From: Janibacter massiliensis
GTDB lineage: Bacteria > Actinomycetota > Actinomycetes > Actinomycetales > Dermatophilaceae
DNA length: 64,000 nucleotides
Direction of reading: 5' to 3'
Assembly: GCF_900289115.1 (NCBI RefSeq)
Contig: NZ_LT985196.1
Span: 1,761,746-1,825,745, forward strand
The stretch's first letter is position 1. Each line of letters starts with the position of its first letter. The translations under genes and the position numbers were made by a program. Below are positions 51,522-63,979 of the stretch, piece after piece. A model generated the notes under the pieces. It saw only the letters and a list, made by a program, of their open reading frames with translations. It searched no databases and was not told the origin of the DNA.

Positions 51522-52730
51522 GTGAAGACGATCAAGGACCTCGGTGACGTGCGCGGCAAGCGCGTCCTCGTCCGATCCGACCTCAACGTCCCGCTCGACG
51601 GGACGAAGATCACCGACGACGGCCGGGTCCGCGCGTCGGTGCCGACCATCTCGGCCCTCGCCGAGGCGGGCGCACGCGTCGTCGTGTGCGCCCACCTCGG
51701 CCGGCCCAAGGGCGCGCCGGAGGCGAAGTACTCCCTCACGCCCGTCGTCGACCGGCTCGCGGAGCTGCTCGGCCGTCCGGTGACGTTCGCTCAGGACACC
51801 GTGGGCGAGTCGGCGAAGGCGGCCGTCGCGGGCATGGCCGACGGCGACGTCGTGCTGCTGGAGAACCTCCGGTTCAACGCGGGTGAGACGAGCAAGGACG
51901 ACGCCGAGCGCGCCGCCTTCGCCGACGAGCTCGCGTCGCTGGCCGACCTGTACGTGTCCGACGGCTTCGGCGTCGTCCACCGGAAGCAGGCGTCGGTCTA
52001 CGACATCGCGCAGAAGCTCCCCTCGGCCATGGGCGGACTCGTCCAGGCCGAGGTCGAGGTGCTCCGGCGCCTGACCGTCGACCCCGAGCGGCCCTACGCG
52101 GTCGTCCTCGGTGGGGCGAAGGTCGCCGACAAGCTCGCGGTCATCGAGAACCTCATGACGACCGCCGACCGCCTCCTCATCGGCGGCGGGATGCTCTTCA
52201 CCTTCCTCAAGGCGCAGGGACTCGAGGTGGGCAAGAGCCTCCTCGACGCCGAGCAGGTTGACACCTGCCGCGAGTACCTCGAGCGCGCCAAGGAGTCCGG
52301 GGTCGAGATCGTCCTGCCCGTCGACGTCGTCGTCGCGCCGGAGTTCTCCGCGGACGTGCCCCACGAGGTCGTCGCGGTCGGCGCGATCCCCGCCGACCAG
52401 ATGGGCCTGGACATCGGCCCGGAGTCGGCGGCGCTCTACGCGGAGAAGCTCGCCGACTGCCGAACCGTCTTCTGGAACGGCCCGATGGGGGCCTTCGAGA
52501 TGGCGCCCTACGCCGCCGGGACGAAGGCCGTCGCCCAGGCGCTCAAGGACGCGACGTCGAGCGGCGCCCTCACGGTCGTCGGCGGCGGGGACTCGGCCGC
52601 CGCCGTCCGCCAGCTCGGGTTCGCCGACGAGGACTTCGGGCACATCTCGACCGGTGGTGGCGCCTCCCTCGAGTTCCTCGAGGGCAAGGAGCTGCCCGGC
52701 GTCGCCGTCCTCGACGGGGAGGGAGCCTGA
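51522..52730 (+). CDS. pgk: Phosphoglycerate kinase
   Basis: A 402-residue kinase that makes ATP from 1,3-bisphosphoglycerate. The N-domain signature is [13 protein letters not shown], followed by [20 protein letters not shown] and the nucleotide-binding [11 protein letters not shown] with [19 protein letters not shown] near the end. GTG 51522 has GGAAGG upstream, the same sequence as for gap. Length is normal. Confidence 0.98.
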   Translation: MKTIKDLGDVRGKRVLVRSDLNVPLDGTKITDDGRVRASVPTISALAEAGARVVVCAHLGRPKGAPEAKYSLTPVVDRLAELLGRPVTFAQDTVGESAKAAVAGMADGDVVLLENLRFNAGETSKDDAERAAFADELASLADLYVSDGFGVVHRKQASVYDIAQKLPSAMGGLVQAEVEVLRRLTVDPERPYAVVLGGAKVADKLAVIENLMTTADRLLIGGGMLFTFLKAQGLEVGKSLLDAEQVDTCREYLERAKESGVEIVLPVDVVVAPEFSADVPHEVVAVGAIPADQMGLDIGPESAALYAEKLADCRTVFWNGPMGAFEMAPYAAGTKAVAQALKDATSSGALTVVGGGDSAAAVRQLGFADEDFGHISTGGGASLEFLEGKELPGVAVLDGEGA

Positions 52731-52731
52731 C

Positions 52732-53523
52732 ATGTCGCGCACCCCCCTCATGGCGGGCAACTGGAAGATGAACCTCGACCACCTCCAGGGCACGCACCTC
52801 GTGCAGAAGCTGGACTGGACGCTGCGGGACGCCAAGCACGACTTCGGCGTCGTCGAGGTCGCGGTCCTGCCGCCGTTCACCGACCTCCGCTCGGTCCAGA
52901 CCCTCGTCGAGGGCGACCGGCTCGCCCTGCGGTACGGCGCGCAGGACCTCTCCGCGCACGACTCCGGCGCCTACACGGGCGAGGTCTCCGGTGCCTTCCT
53001 GTCGAAGCTCGGGTGCACCTACGTCGCCGTGGGCCACAGCGAGCGGCGCGAGTACCACCACGAGGACGACGCCGTCGTCTCCGCGAAGATCGCCGCGGCG
53101 TACCGGCACGGGCTGACCCCCATCGTGTGCTGCGGCGAGGGGCTCGACGTCCGCACGGAGGGGCGCCACGTCGAGCACGTCGTCGGTCAGGTCCGGGCGG
53201 CCCTCGCGGACCTCCCCGCGGACCAGGCGGCGAGCCTCGTCATCGCCTACGAGCCCGTGTGGGCCATCGGGACCGGCGAGGTCGCCACCCCGGAGGATGC
53301 CCAGGAGGTCTGCGCGGCGATCCGCGCGACGCTCGCGGAGATGTACTCGCGCGAGCTCGCCGACGGCGTCCGCATCCTCTACGGCGGCTCGGTGAAGTCC
53401 GGGAACGTCGCGCAGATCATGGCTCAGGAGGACGTCGACGGCGCCCTGGTCGGTGGCGCCTCGCTCGACGCGGAGGAGTTCGCGTCGATCTGCCGCTACC
53501 GGGATCACGTCGGGACCCTCTGA
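52732..53523 (+). CDS. tpiA: Triose-phosphate isomerase
   Basis: A 263-residue isomerase linking dihydroxyacetone phosphate and glyceraldehyde 3-phosphate. It begins [12 protein letters not shown]; the catalytic His is in [10 protein letters not shown] and the Glu in [12 protein letters not shown]; the phosphate-binding end is [11 protein letters not shown] and GALVGGASL. It starts 1 base after pgk. A hairpin follows its stop. Confidence 0.98.
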   Translation: MSRTPLMAGNWKMNLDHLQGTHLVQKLDWTLRDAKHDFGVVEVAVLPPFTDLRSVQTLVEGDRLALRYGAQDLSAHDSGAYTGEVSGAFLSKLGCTYVAVGHSERREYHHEDDAVVSAKIAAAYRHGLTPIVCCGEGLDVRTEGRHVEHVVGQVRAALADLPADQAASLVIAYEPVWAIGTGEVATPEDAQEVCAAIRATLAEMYSRELADGVRILYGGSVKSGNVAQIMAQEDVDGALVGGASLDAEEFASICRYRDHVGTL

Positions 53524-53528
53524 CCACC

Positions 53529-53563
53529 GGTGCGACGGGCGTTACCCTTGCCCTCGTCGCACC
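53529..53563 (+). terminator. Hairpin after tpiA
   Basis: GGTGCGACG (53529-53537) and CGTCGCACC (53555-53563) are exact 9-base arms; the loop can pair further. It begins 5 bases after the tpiA stop and could end or weaken the glycolytic transcript before secG. TACCCT within it resembles a -10 element, so a secG promoter may overlap. Confidence 0.6.
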
Positions 53564-53584
53564 ACACACGAGCAAAGGACGTCC

Positions 53585-53830
53585 GTGGACGCACTGCGCA
53601 TCGGCCTGCAGATCCTGCTGGTCATCTCGGGTCTCTTCCTGACCCTGCTGATCCTCCTCCACAAGGGGAAGGGCGGGGGCATGTCGGACATGTTCGGCGG
53701 CGGCATGTCGACCTCGCTCGGTTCCTCGTCCGTGGCCGAGCGGAACCTCACGCGATTCACCATCGTCATCGCGCTCGTCTGGATCGTCGCCGTCGTCGGT
53801 GTCGGCATGGTCGACCGTTTCGCGAACTGA
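53585..53830 (+). CDS. secG: Protein-export membrane subunit SecG
   Basis: An 81-residue SecYEG channel subunit with two membrane helices, about residues 5-23 and 57-76. Between them is the conserved cytoplasmic loop LLHKGKGGGMSDMFGGG. GTG 53585 follows AAAGGAC. Its position after tpiA and before rbpA is common in Micrococcales. Confidence 0.95.
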   Translation: MDALRIGLQILLVISGLFLTLLILLHKGKGGGMSDMFGGGMSTSLGSSSVAERNLTRFTIVIALVWIVAVVGVGMVDRFAN

Positions 53831-53842
53831 TCGGAGCAGCTC

Positions 53843-54196
53843 ATGGTGGCAGGTGGCAACGCGATCCGCGGCAGCCGGGTCGGCGCCGGGCCGATGGGCG
53901 AGGCCGAGCGCGGCGAGGCCGCACCCCGCGTCTTCGTCAGCTACTGGTGCGCGAACCAGCACGAGACTCGTCCGAGCTTCGCCCAGGAGGAGGGCGTAGC
54001 GATCCCCGAGGAGTGGGACTGCCCGCGCTGCGGCTTCCCGGCAGGCCGGGACAAGGACAACCCGCCCGCACCGCCGAAGGTCGAGCCGTACAAGACGCAC
54101 CTGGCGTACGTGAAGGAGCGTCGCTCCGACAGCGAGGGGGAGGCGATCCTGCAGGAGCGCCTGGGCGAGCTGCGGGAGCGGGGTTTGATCCGCTGA
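53843..54196 (+). CDS. rbpA: RNA polymerase-binding protein RbpA
   Basis: A 117-residue actinobacterial transcription factor that binds the primary sigma factor and stabilises open complexes. The N-terminal basic tail is GGNAIRGSRVGAGP, the zinc-ribbon-like core has YWCANQH and DCPRCGFPAG, and the sigma-interaction domain is YKTHLAYVKERRS with an ERLGELRERG helix. It is 12 bases after secG. It ends at a convergent boundary with pgl. Confidence 0.97.
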   Translation: MVAGGNAIRGSRVGAGPMGEAERGEAAPRVFVSYWCANQHETRPSFAQEEGVAIPEEWDCPRCGFPAGRDKDNPPAPPKVEPYKTHLAYVKERRSDSEGEAILQERLGELRERGLIR

Positions 54197-54218
54197 GGGG
54201 CCCCTCCCCGGAGCGCGC

Positions 54219-54938
54219 TCAGCGTCCCGCGGCTGCCTCGTCGACGAACCAGACGGTCGCCTCACGGCCGCGCACGACGCTGGCCGGGCACTCCCAGCCG
54301 TCCTGCGAGCCGCGCGCCCGACGCACGGCCTCGGCCTTCTCCGCCCCGCTGACGACGAACCAGACCTCACGGCTGGCCCCCAGTCGGTCGAACGTCATGG
54401 ACACCCGCTGCGGCGGTGGCTTGGGGGATGCGTCGACGGCGACAACCTCGCCCACCTCCCGCTGGGCCTCGTGGTGCGGGAAGAGCGAAGCGACGTGCCC
54501 GTCCGGACCGACCCCCAAGAGCACGACGTCGAACACGTCGACGCCGTGCTCGGCGAGCTCGGCGCCGTAGGCGCGGGCCGACTCGTCCATGGTGACGCCG
54601 GCATCGGGTCCGAGGACGCGGTGCTGCTGCGTCGTGGGTACCCCGAGCCGCAGCAGCCCCGCCTCGTCGTTCTGGGTGTCGTTCCGCTGCGGGTCACCGA
54701 CGGGCAGGAAGCGCTCGTCGCCCCACCACAGGTGCAGCCCGGTCGCCGGCAGGGGCCGCTGGACGGCCGCGGCAACGGTGGCGGCGACGACCGCCGACCC
54801 CATCGACCCGCCGGTGAGCACGACGTGCGCGACGCCGCGCCTGCCGATCGCGGCCTCGACCGCGCCGGCGAGGCGCTCGGCGACGGTGGCGGCGAGCGCG
54901 TCCCTGTCGCGTCGGACGACGAGCTCTGCCTCAGCCAT
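54219..54938 (-). CDS. pgl: 6-phosphogluconolactonase
   Basis: A 239-residue NagB-like hydrolase, the second step of the oxidative pentose-phosphate pathway. LTGGSMG is the sugar-phosphate loop, LWWGDERFLPVGDPQRN and LLGVGPDGHVASLFP are 6-phosphogluconolactonase hallmarks. The ATG at 54938 lies 8 bases inside the end of opcA. It is the last gene of the tkt/tal-pgi-zwf-opcA-pgl run. Confidence 0.95.
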   Translation of the reverse strand: MAEAELVVRRDRDALAATVAERLAGAVEAAIGRRGVAHVVLTGGSMGSAVVAATVAAAVQRPLPATGLHLWWGDERFLPVGDPQRNDTQNDEAGLLRLGVPTTQQHRVLGPDAGVTMDESARAYGAELAEHGVDVFDVVLLGVGPDGHVASLFPHHEAQREVGEVVAVDASPKPPPQRVSMTFDRLGASREVWFVVSGAEKAEAVRRARGSQDGWECPASVVRGREATVWFVDEAAAGR

Positions 54939-56051
54939 CGCGCTTCTCCTCGAGCTTGCGGGCGGCCGCGTCGTGGACGGCCGCGTCGTCGGCGTCCGCG
55001 GGCGGCGTGCGTGCCTCGACCATGACGCTCGAGCCGCGCGCCGAGCTCTCGCGCTCGAGTCGGTCCGCGACCTTGCGGGCGTGCTCCGTCGAGGGGGCGA
55101 CCCCGGCCGCGACCGCCTCGCTGGCCGTCGTCGAGCGGGTCCGGCGGACGATGGGCATGCCCCGCACCAGCGCGTCCTCGTACACCTCGTCGGGGTCGAG
55201 TCGGCGCAGCTCGTCCGCAAGGCACTCGGCGTCGCTGCGGTGGGGGAGGGCGATCTTCCGGTCGGGCTGGCCGTCCTGGATGAGCGTTGCGGTGTCTCCC
55301 TCGGGTCGGACCAGATCGATGGTCCCGACCGACCGGGCCAGGCGGACGCTGACGATCCCCGAGCCCTGGACCGACCGGGCGAGGCGCACGGGGCACCTGA
55401 GGGAGTGAGCGAGCCAGGCCGCGAGGAGCTGCGCCGACGGCGAGTCCCCGGCGCCGACCACCGTCGCTTCCGTCACGGGCGAGAACGGGGCTTGATCCAG
55501 CGCCGCGGCGAGCAGCCCGCGCCACAGCGTCACCCGGGTCCACGCGAGATCGGTGTCGCCGTCGACGTACGTCTCGGCCCGCTTCGACAGCTCCGTGCGG
55601 ACGTTGCGCGCCTGGGAGGCGTCGGTGATCCGACGCTGGGCGAGGGACCCGATGGGGTCGTTCGCGACGTCTGCGGGCGCGGTGCGGGGCCACCAGGCGA
55701 CGATGGGGGAGTCGGGCAGCACGAGCGGGAGCGCGACGCTGCGGCCCTGGGCGCTCAGGCGGCCGTAGAGGCGCATGACGACGACCTCGCTCGCCCCGGC
55801 GTCCCCGCCCACCCGGATCTGGGCGTCGAGCCGCGCACGGCCGCGCTTGTTGCCGCCGGCGACGACGACGATCCGGCACGGGTGCTGACGGCTGGCGGTG
55901 TTCGCGACCTCGATGGCCTCGTCGACGTGCTCGTCGTCGACGACGATGACGAGGGTGAGGACGCGGCCCAGGGCCATCGCGCCGACATCGGCACGCATCC
56001 GGACGAGGCGCTTGCTCACCTCCCCGGTGGTCGTGCTCGGCAGGTCGATGA

Positions 56052-56055
<4 letters not shown>
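54931..56055 (-). CDS. opcA: Glucose-6-phosphate dehydrogenase assembly protein OpcA
   Basis: A 374-residue protein that helps glucose-6-phosphate dehydrogenase assemble and stay active in actinobacteria and cyanobacteria. It has the OpcA blocks LPDSPIVAWWP and SQLLAAWLAHSL-like SAQLLAAWLAHSLR. GTG 56055 is preferred over GTG 56067 because GGAGG lies 5 bases before it and it overlaps the zwf stop (GTGA). It is directly after zwf, its partner. Confidence 0.93.
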
Positions 56056-57592
<1,537 letters not shown>

Positions 57593-57596
<4 letters not shown>

Positions 57597-59215
57597 CCCT
57601 GGGCCCGCAGCGCGTCCGCGATCCGCGCGACACCCTCGGGCGTCCTCGCGTGCAGCCGGAGGACCGGCCGCCCCGTCTCGTGGAGGACCGCGGCATCCCC
57701 ACCGGCCTGCGCGGCGATGAACTGACCCAGCGTGAAGTCACGTCCGGGGACGGGCATGTCCTCGCGGGGGGTGTCGGTGATCTGGAGGTAGACGCCGGTC
57801 GCGGGTCCGCCCTTGTGGTACTGCCCCGTCGAGTGGAGGAAGCGTGGCCCCCACCCGAACGTCACGGGCCGACCGGTGCGCGCCGCGAGGGCCTCGTCGA
57901 CACCGGCGAGCGGGGAGTCACCCTCGCGGTCGAGATAGGCCATGACGGCGAGGTACCCGTGGTCGGTGTCCAGTCGCGTGAGGAGGGCGGCGAGCGCCTC
58001 CTCGACGGTCGCCGCGATCGACAGGCCCTCCTCGCCCGTCGTGCGGATCTCGACGTCCCCGTCGACCGACTGGGGGACGTCGACGTCCGACGACCCGCCG
58101 TCGAGGAGGTCGCGCGCGGCCTGCTTCGCGCTCTCGACGTCGGGCTGGTCGAAGGGATTGATCTCCAAGATCCGACCGGCGACAGCGGTGGCGACCTCCC
58201 ACAAGAGGAGCTGGGCGCCGAGGCTGCCGCCGACGGCAACGACGGACGACGACCCGTCCGTGACCGTCGGCTCGTCCTCGGGGTCGACGAGGCGGACCAG
58301 CGTGACGTCGTCGGGCTGCTCCCGTCCCTCGGTCTGGTCGACGGACTCGAGGACGACCGGGAGGATCCCGGTGCCGTCCTTGCCCGTCGACTCGGCGATG
58401 AGCTGCTCGGCCCAGTCCGCGAAACCGACGACGTGCGTGCCCGCGGGAGCGAGCACGAGCTTGTCCCTCAGCGGGTCGGTGCCGGCCATCGCAGCGCCCA
58501 GGCGCAGACCCGGGTTGCCCTCGTCGTCCTCGGCGAGGACGTCGACGACGGCCTCGGCGTCGTCGAGGAGCGCCTCGATGTCGACGCCGGCGAGCGCGCT
58601 CGGGACGAGCCCGAAGGCCGTGAGCGCCGAGTAGCGGCCGCCGACGCTCGGGTCGGCGTTGACGACCCGCAGCCCCCGTCCGCGGGCGTCCTCGTCGAGC
58701 GGCGACCCCGGGTCGGTGACGACGACGAGGTGGTCGCGGACCTCGAGCCCGGCGTCGGCGAACGCCTGCTCGAAGATGCGTCGCTGGCTGTCGGTCTCCA
58801 CCGTCGACCCGGACTTGCTCGAGACGACGACGACGGTGCGCTCGAGGTCGGTCAGGGCCCGCCGGACCTGGTCCGGGTGCGAGGAGTCGAGGACGACGAG
58901 CGGGACGCCTGCGGTCGCGCAGATGACCTCGGGCGCGAGCGACGAGCCCCCCATGCCGCACAGGACGACCCGGTCGACGCCGCGGTCCGTCAGCTCGTCC
59001 CGCAGGGCTGCGAGCTCCCCGACGAGCGGACGCGACGACCGCGGCAGGCCCAGCCAGCCCAGCCGCTTGCTCGCCTCGGGCTCGGCCGCAGGGCCCCAGA
59101 GGGTGGCATCGGTGTCGAACAGCCGGCTGGCGAACCGCTCGTGCACGAGGTCCGGCACGTGCCGGCGGACCGCCTCGGCGGCCGGTCCCGTGGCGGTCAC
59201 GTCGACGCTGGTCAT
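57593..59215 (-). CDS. pgi: Glucose-6-phosphate isomerase
   Basis: A 540-residue isomerase. The SIS-type sugar-phosphate site is [15 protein letters not shown] and [14 protein letters not shown]; the C-terminal part has [19 protein letters not shown], seen in the actinobacterial branch that lies with tal and zwf. The ATG overlaps the end of the transketolase-transaldolase gene (ATGA), so flux enzymes for glucose 6-phosphate are translated together. It links glycolysis to the pentose-phosphate enzymes. Confidence 0.95.
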
Positions 59216-62200
59216 CCCTTCACCTTCCTCATCTCCGCGCGGACGCCCTCGAGCAGCTCGCCCCAGGCGTCCTCGAACTTCGCGACGCCCTCGCGCTCGA
59301 GCTGTGCGGTGACCTCGTCGTAGCCGACGCCGAGACGCTCGATCGCGTCGAGGACGCGCGTCGACTCCTCGTACGTGCCCGAGATCGTGTCGCCGTCCAC
59401 CTCGCCGTGGTCGGTGACGGCCAGCAGCGTCTTCTCCGGCATCGTGTTGACGGTGCCGGGGGCGACGAGCTCGGTGACGTACATCGTGTCCGGGTAGTCC
59501 GGGTTCTTCACGCCGGTCGAGGCCCACAGCGGCCGCTGCGGGCGGGCTCCGGCGTCGGCGAGGTTCGCCCACCGCGGCGTCGAGAAGACCTCCTCGTAGG
59601 CCTCGTAGGCGAGCCGGGCGTTCGCCAGGCCCGCCTTGCCGCGCAGCGCCAAGGCCTCGTCCGTGCCGATCGCCTCGAGGCGCGAGTCGATCTCGGTGTC
59701 GACGCGCGAGACGAAGAACGACGCGACCGAGTGGATGGTGGACAGGTCGTGCCCGGCGGTGCGGGCGCGCTCGAGGCCCTGGAGGAAGGCGTTCATGACC
59801 TCGCGGTACCGCTCGAGCGAGAAGATGAGCGTGACGTTGACACTGATCCCCGCCGCGAGGGTCTCCGTGATCGCGGGCAGGCCCTCGACCGTCGCCGGGA
59901 TCTTCACGAGGAGGTTCGGGCGGTCGATCGCCTCCCAGAGCTCCTTCGCCTGGGCGATCGTGCCCTCGGTGTCGTGGGCGAGGCGGGGGTCCACCTCGAT
60001 GGACACCCGTCCGTCGACCCCTTCGCTGCGGTCGTGGACGGGCATGAGGACGTCGCAGGCGTTGCGGACGTCCTCCGTCGTCATCGCCGTGACGGCGGCG
60101 TCGACGTCGGCCCCACCCCGGACGAGCTCGGTGAGCTGGTCGGTGTAGGCCTCACCCTCGGCGAGCGCCGCTTGGAAGATCGACGGGTTCGTCGTCACCC
60201 CGACGACGCCGGTCTCCTCGACGGCCCGCGCGAGGTCGCCGCCGCTGATCCGCGTGCGGGAGAGGTCGTCGAGCCACACCGAGACGCCCGCGTCGGCGAG
60301 GGCGAGGACGGCCGAGCGGGTGCTGCCCGACCCCTTCGTTGCGGCCTTCGCCGCCTTCTTCGACGCCGCCTTCTTCGCGGTCTTCTTGCTCGACGCCTTC
60401 TCCGCGGTCGCCTTCTTGGCGGTCGCCTTCTCCGCGGTCTTCGAGGCCTTCTTGGTCGCCGTCGTCTTCTGCTCGGCGTCCGCGCTCGACTGCGTGGCCG
60501 ATCCGACCGGTCCGGACTCGCCGCCGGCCATCTGCGACATCGGGACGTCCCCCGGCGCCGGGCGGTCGGTGCCGGTGTCGACGACCGACCGCGGGGCCGT
60601 CGCGGTGACGCCCGGGACCGCGGCGCCAGCCTTCGCGACGGCCTTCAGCGAGTCGCGCGCCGCCTTGACGACGTCCTTGGGGGAGAAACCGAACTCACGG
60701 AACAGGGTCGCCGCGTCGGCGGAGGCGCCGAAGTGCTCGATGCTGACGCTCCGGCCGTGGTCGCCGACGATCTCGCGCCAGCCCTGGGCGACTCCGGCCT
60801 CGACGCTGACCCGCGCCCGGACCTCGGGCGGCAGGACCTCGTCCTGGTAACGCTTGGGCTGCTTCTCGAACCACTCGCGGCACGGCATCGACACCACGCG
60901 GGTCGGGGTGCCGGCCTTCTCGAGCGTCGCGCGCGCCTCGAGGGCGACGTGCACCTCGGAACCGGTGGCGATGAGGAGGACCTCCGGGGAACCGGTGCTC
61001 GCCTCGGCCAGGACGTAGGCGCCCTTGGCCACGCCCGAGGTGTCCGCGTACTCGGTCCGGTCGAGGATCGGCAGCCCCTGGCGGCTGAGGGCGAGGCCGG
61101 CGGTGGCACCGTTCTCGAGGATCTGGGCCCACGCCGCCGCGGTCTCGTTGGCGTCCGCCGGGCGCACGACGTCGAGCCCGGGCATCGCGCGCAGCGACGC
61201 CAGGTGCTCGATCGGCTGGTGGGTCGGCCCGTCCTCGCCGAGCCCGATGGAGTCGTGCGTCCAGACGTAGGTCACCGGCAGCTGCTGGATGGCGGCGAGT
61301 CGGACCGCGGGGCGCATGTAGTCGGAGAAGACGAGGAACGTGCCGCCGTAGGGCCGGGTCAGGCCGGACAGCGCGATCCCGTTGAGGATCATCCCCATCC
61401 CGTTCTCCCGGATGCCGAAGTGGAGGGTGCGGCCGTAGGGCCCGCCCTTCCAGGTCCGGGTCTGCTTCCCGGTCGGCACGAACGAGGGCTCGTCCGCCAT
61501 CGTCGTGTTGTTGGACTCGGCGAGGTCCGCCGAGCCGCCCCACAGCTCCGGCATGACCGGCGCGAGGGCGCCCAGGACCTTCCCGGACGCGGCTCGGGTG
61601 GCGATGCCCTTCTCGTCCGGCTCGAAGGTCGGCAGCGCGTCACGCAGGCCGTCGGGCAGCTCGCCGGCGACGAGGCGGTCGAGGAGGGCCGATCGCTCGG
61701 GGTTCTTCTTCCGCCAGCGTCGCAGCGCCTTGTCCCAGTCGGCGTGGGCCTTCTTGCCGCGCTTGACGACCTTGCGGGTGTGGGCGAGGACGGCGCGGTC
61801 GACCTGGAAGTCCTTCGCCGGGTCGAAGCCCAGCAGCTCCTTCGTCGCAGCGATCTCCTCGGCCCCGAGAGCCGAGCCGTGCGACTTGCCGGTGTCCTGC
61901 TTCGTCGGTGCCGGCCAGGCGATGATCGTGCGCAGGACGATGAGCGTGGGCTTGGTCCGGGTACGGCGGGACTTCTCGCACGCGGCCAGGAGCGCGTCGA
62001 TGTTCTCAACGTAGTCGTGGCCGCCCTTGCCGTCTGCGGCGTCGGCGCGCCAGTCGACGGTGATGACCTGCCAGCCGTACGCCTCGTAGCGCAGGGCGAC
62101 GTCCTCCGAGAAGGAGATGTCGGTGTCGTCCTCGATGGAGATCTGGTTCTGGTCGTAGATGACCGTGAGGTTGCCCAGCTGCTGGTGGCCGGCGAACGAC

Positions 62201-62805
62201 GAGGCCTCCGCCGAGACGCCTTCCTGGAGGTCGCCGTCGGAGGCGATGACCCACACGTGGTGGTCGAACGGGCTCTCGCCCGGCTTGGCGTCAGGGTCGA
62301 GGAGGCCGCGCTCCCGGCGCTGCGCGGCGGCCATGCCGACGGCGGACGCGAGGCCGGAGCCGAGCGGGCCGGTCGTGATCTCGACGCCGGGGGTGTGGTT
62401 GACCTCGGGGTGGCCGGGGGTGAGGCTGCCCCACGTCCGGAGGGCCTTGAGGTCGTCGAGCTCGAGGCCGTAGCCGGACAGGAAGAGCTGGACGTACTGC
62501 GTGAGGCTCGAGTGGCCGCAGGAGAGGACGAACCGGTCACGGCCGAGCCACGTGGGGTCGCTCGGGTCGTGCCGCATGACGTTCTGGTAGAGCAGGTACG
62601 CGGCGGGCGACAGGCTCATCGCCGTGCCGGGGTGCCCGTTGCCGACCTTCTGGACCGCGTCGGCGGCCAGGAGCCGCCCGGTGTCGACGGCGCGGACGTC
62701 GAGGTCGGACCACTTCGCGCGGCGGGCGACGGGCGGACGGAGGTCGGAGGACCGCTTCCGCGCGCTCGACCGGGACGTTCGGGAGGTGGTGCGGGAGCTC
62801 GCCAC
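59212..62805 (-). CDS. Fused transketolase-transaldolase, single reading frame
   Basis: A 1197-residue open frame with no internal stop. Residues ~30-735 are a full transketolase: [11 protein letters not shown], the thiamine-diphosphate motif [13 protein letters not shown] to YDQNQIS, and [16 protein letters not shown] of the pyrimidine domain. Residues ~735-830 are a linker whose last ~55 are repeats rich in Lys and Ala. Residues ~830-1197 are a full transaldolase: [20 protein letters not shown] and the Schiff-base Lys968 in LVKIPAT. GTG 62805 is chosen because AAAGG lies 6 bases upstream. An internal ATG at 60540 preceded by GGGGGA could also give a separate transaldolase. Both enzymes are normally separate adjacent genes, and both act on sedoheptulose 7-phosphate. 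pgi overlaps the stop (ATGA). Confidence 0.93.
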   Translation of the reverse strand: MASSRTTSRTSRSSARKRSSDLRPPVARRAKWSDLDVRAVDTGRLLAADAVQKVGNGHPGTAMSLSPAAYLLYQNVMRHDPSDPTWLGRDRFVLSCGHSSLTQYVQLFLSGYGLELDDLKALRTWGSLTPGHPEVNHTPGVEITTGPLGSGLASAVGMAAAQRRERGLLDPDAKPGESPFDHHVWVIASDGDLQEGVSAEASSFAGHQQLGNLTVIYDQNQISIEDDTDISFSEDVALRYEAYGWQVITVDWRADAADGKGGHDYVENIDALLAACEKSRRTRTKPTLIVLRTIIAWPAPTKQDTGKSHGSALGAEEIAATKELLGFDPAKDFQVDRAVLAHTRKVVKRGKKAHADWDKALRRWRKKNPERSALLDRLVAGELPDGLRDALPTFEPDEKGIATRAASGKVLGALAPVMPELWGGSADLAESNNTTMADEPSFVPTGKQTRTWKGGPYGRTLHFGIRENGMGMILNGIALSGLTRPYGGTFLVFSDYMRPAVRLAAIQQLPVTYVWTHDSIGLGEDGPTHQPIEHLASLRAMPGLDVVRPADANETAAAWAQILENGATAGLALSRQGLPILDRTEYADTSGVAKGAYVLAEASTGSPEVLLIATGSEVHVALEARATLEKAGTPTRVVSMPCREWFEKQPKRYQDEVLPPEVRARVSVEAGVAQGWREIVGDHGRSVSIEHFGASADAATLFREFGFSPKDVVKAARDSLKAVAKAGAAVPGVTATAPRSVVDTGTDRPAPGDVPMSQMAGGESGPVGSATQSSADAEQKTTATKKASKTAEKATAKKATAEKASSKKTAKKAASKKAAKAATKGSGSTRSAVLALADAGVSVWLDDLSRTRISGGDLARAVEETGVVGVTTNPSIFQAALAEGEAYTDQLTELVRGGADVDAAVTAMTTEDVRNACDVLMPVHDRSEGVDGRVSIEVDPRLAHDTEGTIAQAKELWEAIDRPNLLVKIPATVEGLPAITETLAAGISVNVTLIFSLERYREVMNAFLQGLERARTAGHDLSTIHSVASFFVSRVDTEIDSRLEAIGTDEALALRGKAGLANARLAYEAYEEVFSTPRWANLADAGARPQRPLWASTGVKNPDYPDTMYVTELVAPGTVNTMPEKTLLAVTDHGEVDGDTISGTYEESTRVLDAIERLGVGYDEVTAQLEREGVAKFEDAWGELLEGVRAEMRKVKG

Positions 62806-62862
62806 GAGGGACCTTTCGTCGGGCGCCGCCCGCGGAGCGAACGGCACGCTTGCGTCCCGGCC

Positions 62863-62893
62863 AGCCTAGACCGCGAGGTGACCTGCGTCGCAA
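62863..62893 (-). promoter_or_regulatory. Possible promoter of the pentose-phosphate operon
   Basis: On the minus strand TTGCGA (62888-62893) and TAGGCT (62863-62868) are 19 bases apart, longer than ideal. The start site would fall near 62856, about 50 bases before the transketolase start. Confidence 0.4.
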
Positions 62894-62932
62894 GGGTCGT
62901 CAGGGGTGGTGGCCGCGGTCGTCGTCGTGGCG

Positions 62933-62963
62933 ATGGGCGATACGATGGATGGCCATGGGCGAT
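62933..62963 (+). repeat. 9-base direct repeat around the ctaB promoter region
   Basis: ATGGGCGAT occurs at 62933-62941 and again at 62955-62963, 22 bases apart (two helical turns). TACGAT (62941-62946), a possible -10 element for ctaB, overlaps the first copy. Confidence 0.45.
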
Positions 62964-62998
62964 TCCCTCGCCCGCCCGCGCGCTTCCCCGAGGACCTC

Positions 62999-63979
62999 GT
63001 GACCGCAGTCGACACGCCACCGACAGTCTCGGGCCCGGTGACCCCCCGCGGCTGGCGTCGGACCGTCGCGAACTACGTGTCGCTGACGAAGCCGCGGATC
63101 ATCGAGCTGCTTCTCGTGACGACCGTGCCCGTGATGTTCCTCGCGGCTCGGGGCGTGCCCGACCTCTGGCTCGTCGTCGCGACGCTCGTCGGCGGGACGT
63201 TGAGCGCGGGAGCGGCCAACACGTTCAACTGCGTCTACGACCGTGACATCGACGCGGTGATGGACCGGACGCGCAACCGTCCGATGGCGACCGGCGAGAT
63301 CTCCCCGACGGCCGGGGTGGTCTTCGGCGCGGTGCTCACGGTGCTGTCGACCGTGTGGCTGGCCGTGCTCGTCAACGCGCTGTCGGCGGCACTGTCTCTC
63401 GCCGCGATCGTCATGTACGCCGTCGGCTACACGATCGTGCTCAAGCGCCGGACGAGCCAGAACATCGTCTGGGGAGGCGCAGCCGGGTGCATGCCCGTCC
63501 TCATCGGGTGGTCGGCCGTGACCGGGACCGTCGGATGGCCGGCCCTCGTGCTCTTCCTCGTCATCTTCTTCTGGACGCCGCCGCACTACTGGCCGCTGTC
63601 GATGCGGTTCACCGACGACTACGCCCGCGCCGGGGTGCCGATGCTCCCGGTCGTGCAGGAGCGGGGGAACGTCGCGACGAAGATCGTCGTCTACTCGTGG
63701 GTCATGGTCGCCACGACGCTGGCACTCGTGCCGGTGGCGTCGATGGGGTGGTTCTACACCGCCGCGGCCGTGGTGGCGGGCGGCTTGTTCCTCGCGGAGG
63801 CCCACCGCCTCAAGGCCGCCGCCGACCGCGGGGAGCCGCAGGCGGTCCTCCGCCCGATGCGCCTGTTCCACTACTCGATCACCTACGTGACGATCGTCTT
63901 CCTCGCCATCGCGATCGATCCGCTGCTGCACCCTTCCTCCTATACCCCTCTTGCGCCGCCGCCGAATAGAAGGGTGTAG
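62999..63979 (+). CDS. ctaB: Protoheme IX farnesyltransferase (heme O synthase)
   Basis: A 326-residue UbiA-family membrane prenyltransferase that adds a farnesyl group to heme B for cytochrome oxidase. The metal-diphosphate motif is [15 protein letters not shown], and [17 protein letters not shown] is the heme-branch hallmark; about nine helices. GTG 62999 follows AGGA and is favoured; an in-frame ATG at 62933 would add ~22 residues and overlap the promoter-like TACGAT. It is divergent from the transketolase-transaldolase gene, the usual ctaB-tkt arrangement in actinobacteria. Confidence 0.95.
   Translation: MTAVDTPPTVSGPVTPRGWRRTVANYVSLTKPRIIELLLVTTVPVMFLAARGVPDLWLVVATLVGGTLSAGAANTFNCVYDRDIDAVMDRTRNRPMATGEISPTAGVVFGAVLTVLSTVWLAVLVNALSAALSLAAIVMYAVGYTIVLKRRTSQNIVWGGAAGCMPVLIGWSAVTGTVGWPALVLFLVIFFWTPPHYWPLSMRFTDDYARAGVPMLPVVQERGNVATKIVVYSWVMVATTLALVPVASMGWFYTAAAVVAGGLFLAEAHRLKAAADRGEPQAVLRPMRLFHYSITYVTIVFLAIAIDPLLHPSSYTPLAPPPNRRV

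Noticed and set aside
54197..54224. GAGGGGCCCCTC palindrome and flanking CGCTGAG/CTCAGCG arms between rbpA and pgl
   Set aside because: The central palindrome has no loop and the outer arms overlap both stop codons; too weak to call a terminator.
59407..63246. 1279-codon plus-strand frame opposite the transketolase-transaldolase gene
   Set aside because: It has shadow composition and no motif, and it also runs across the ctaB start.
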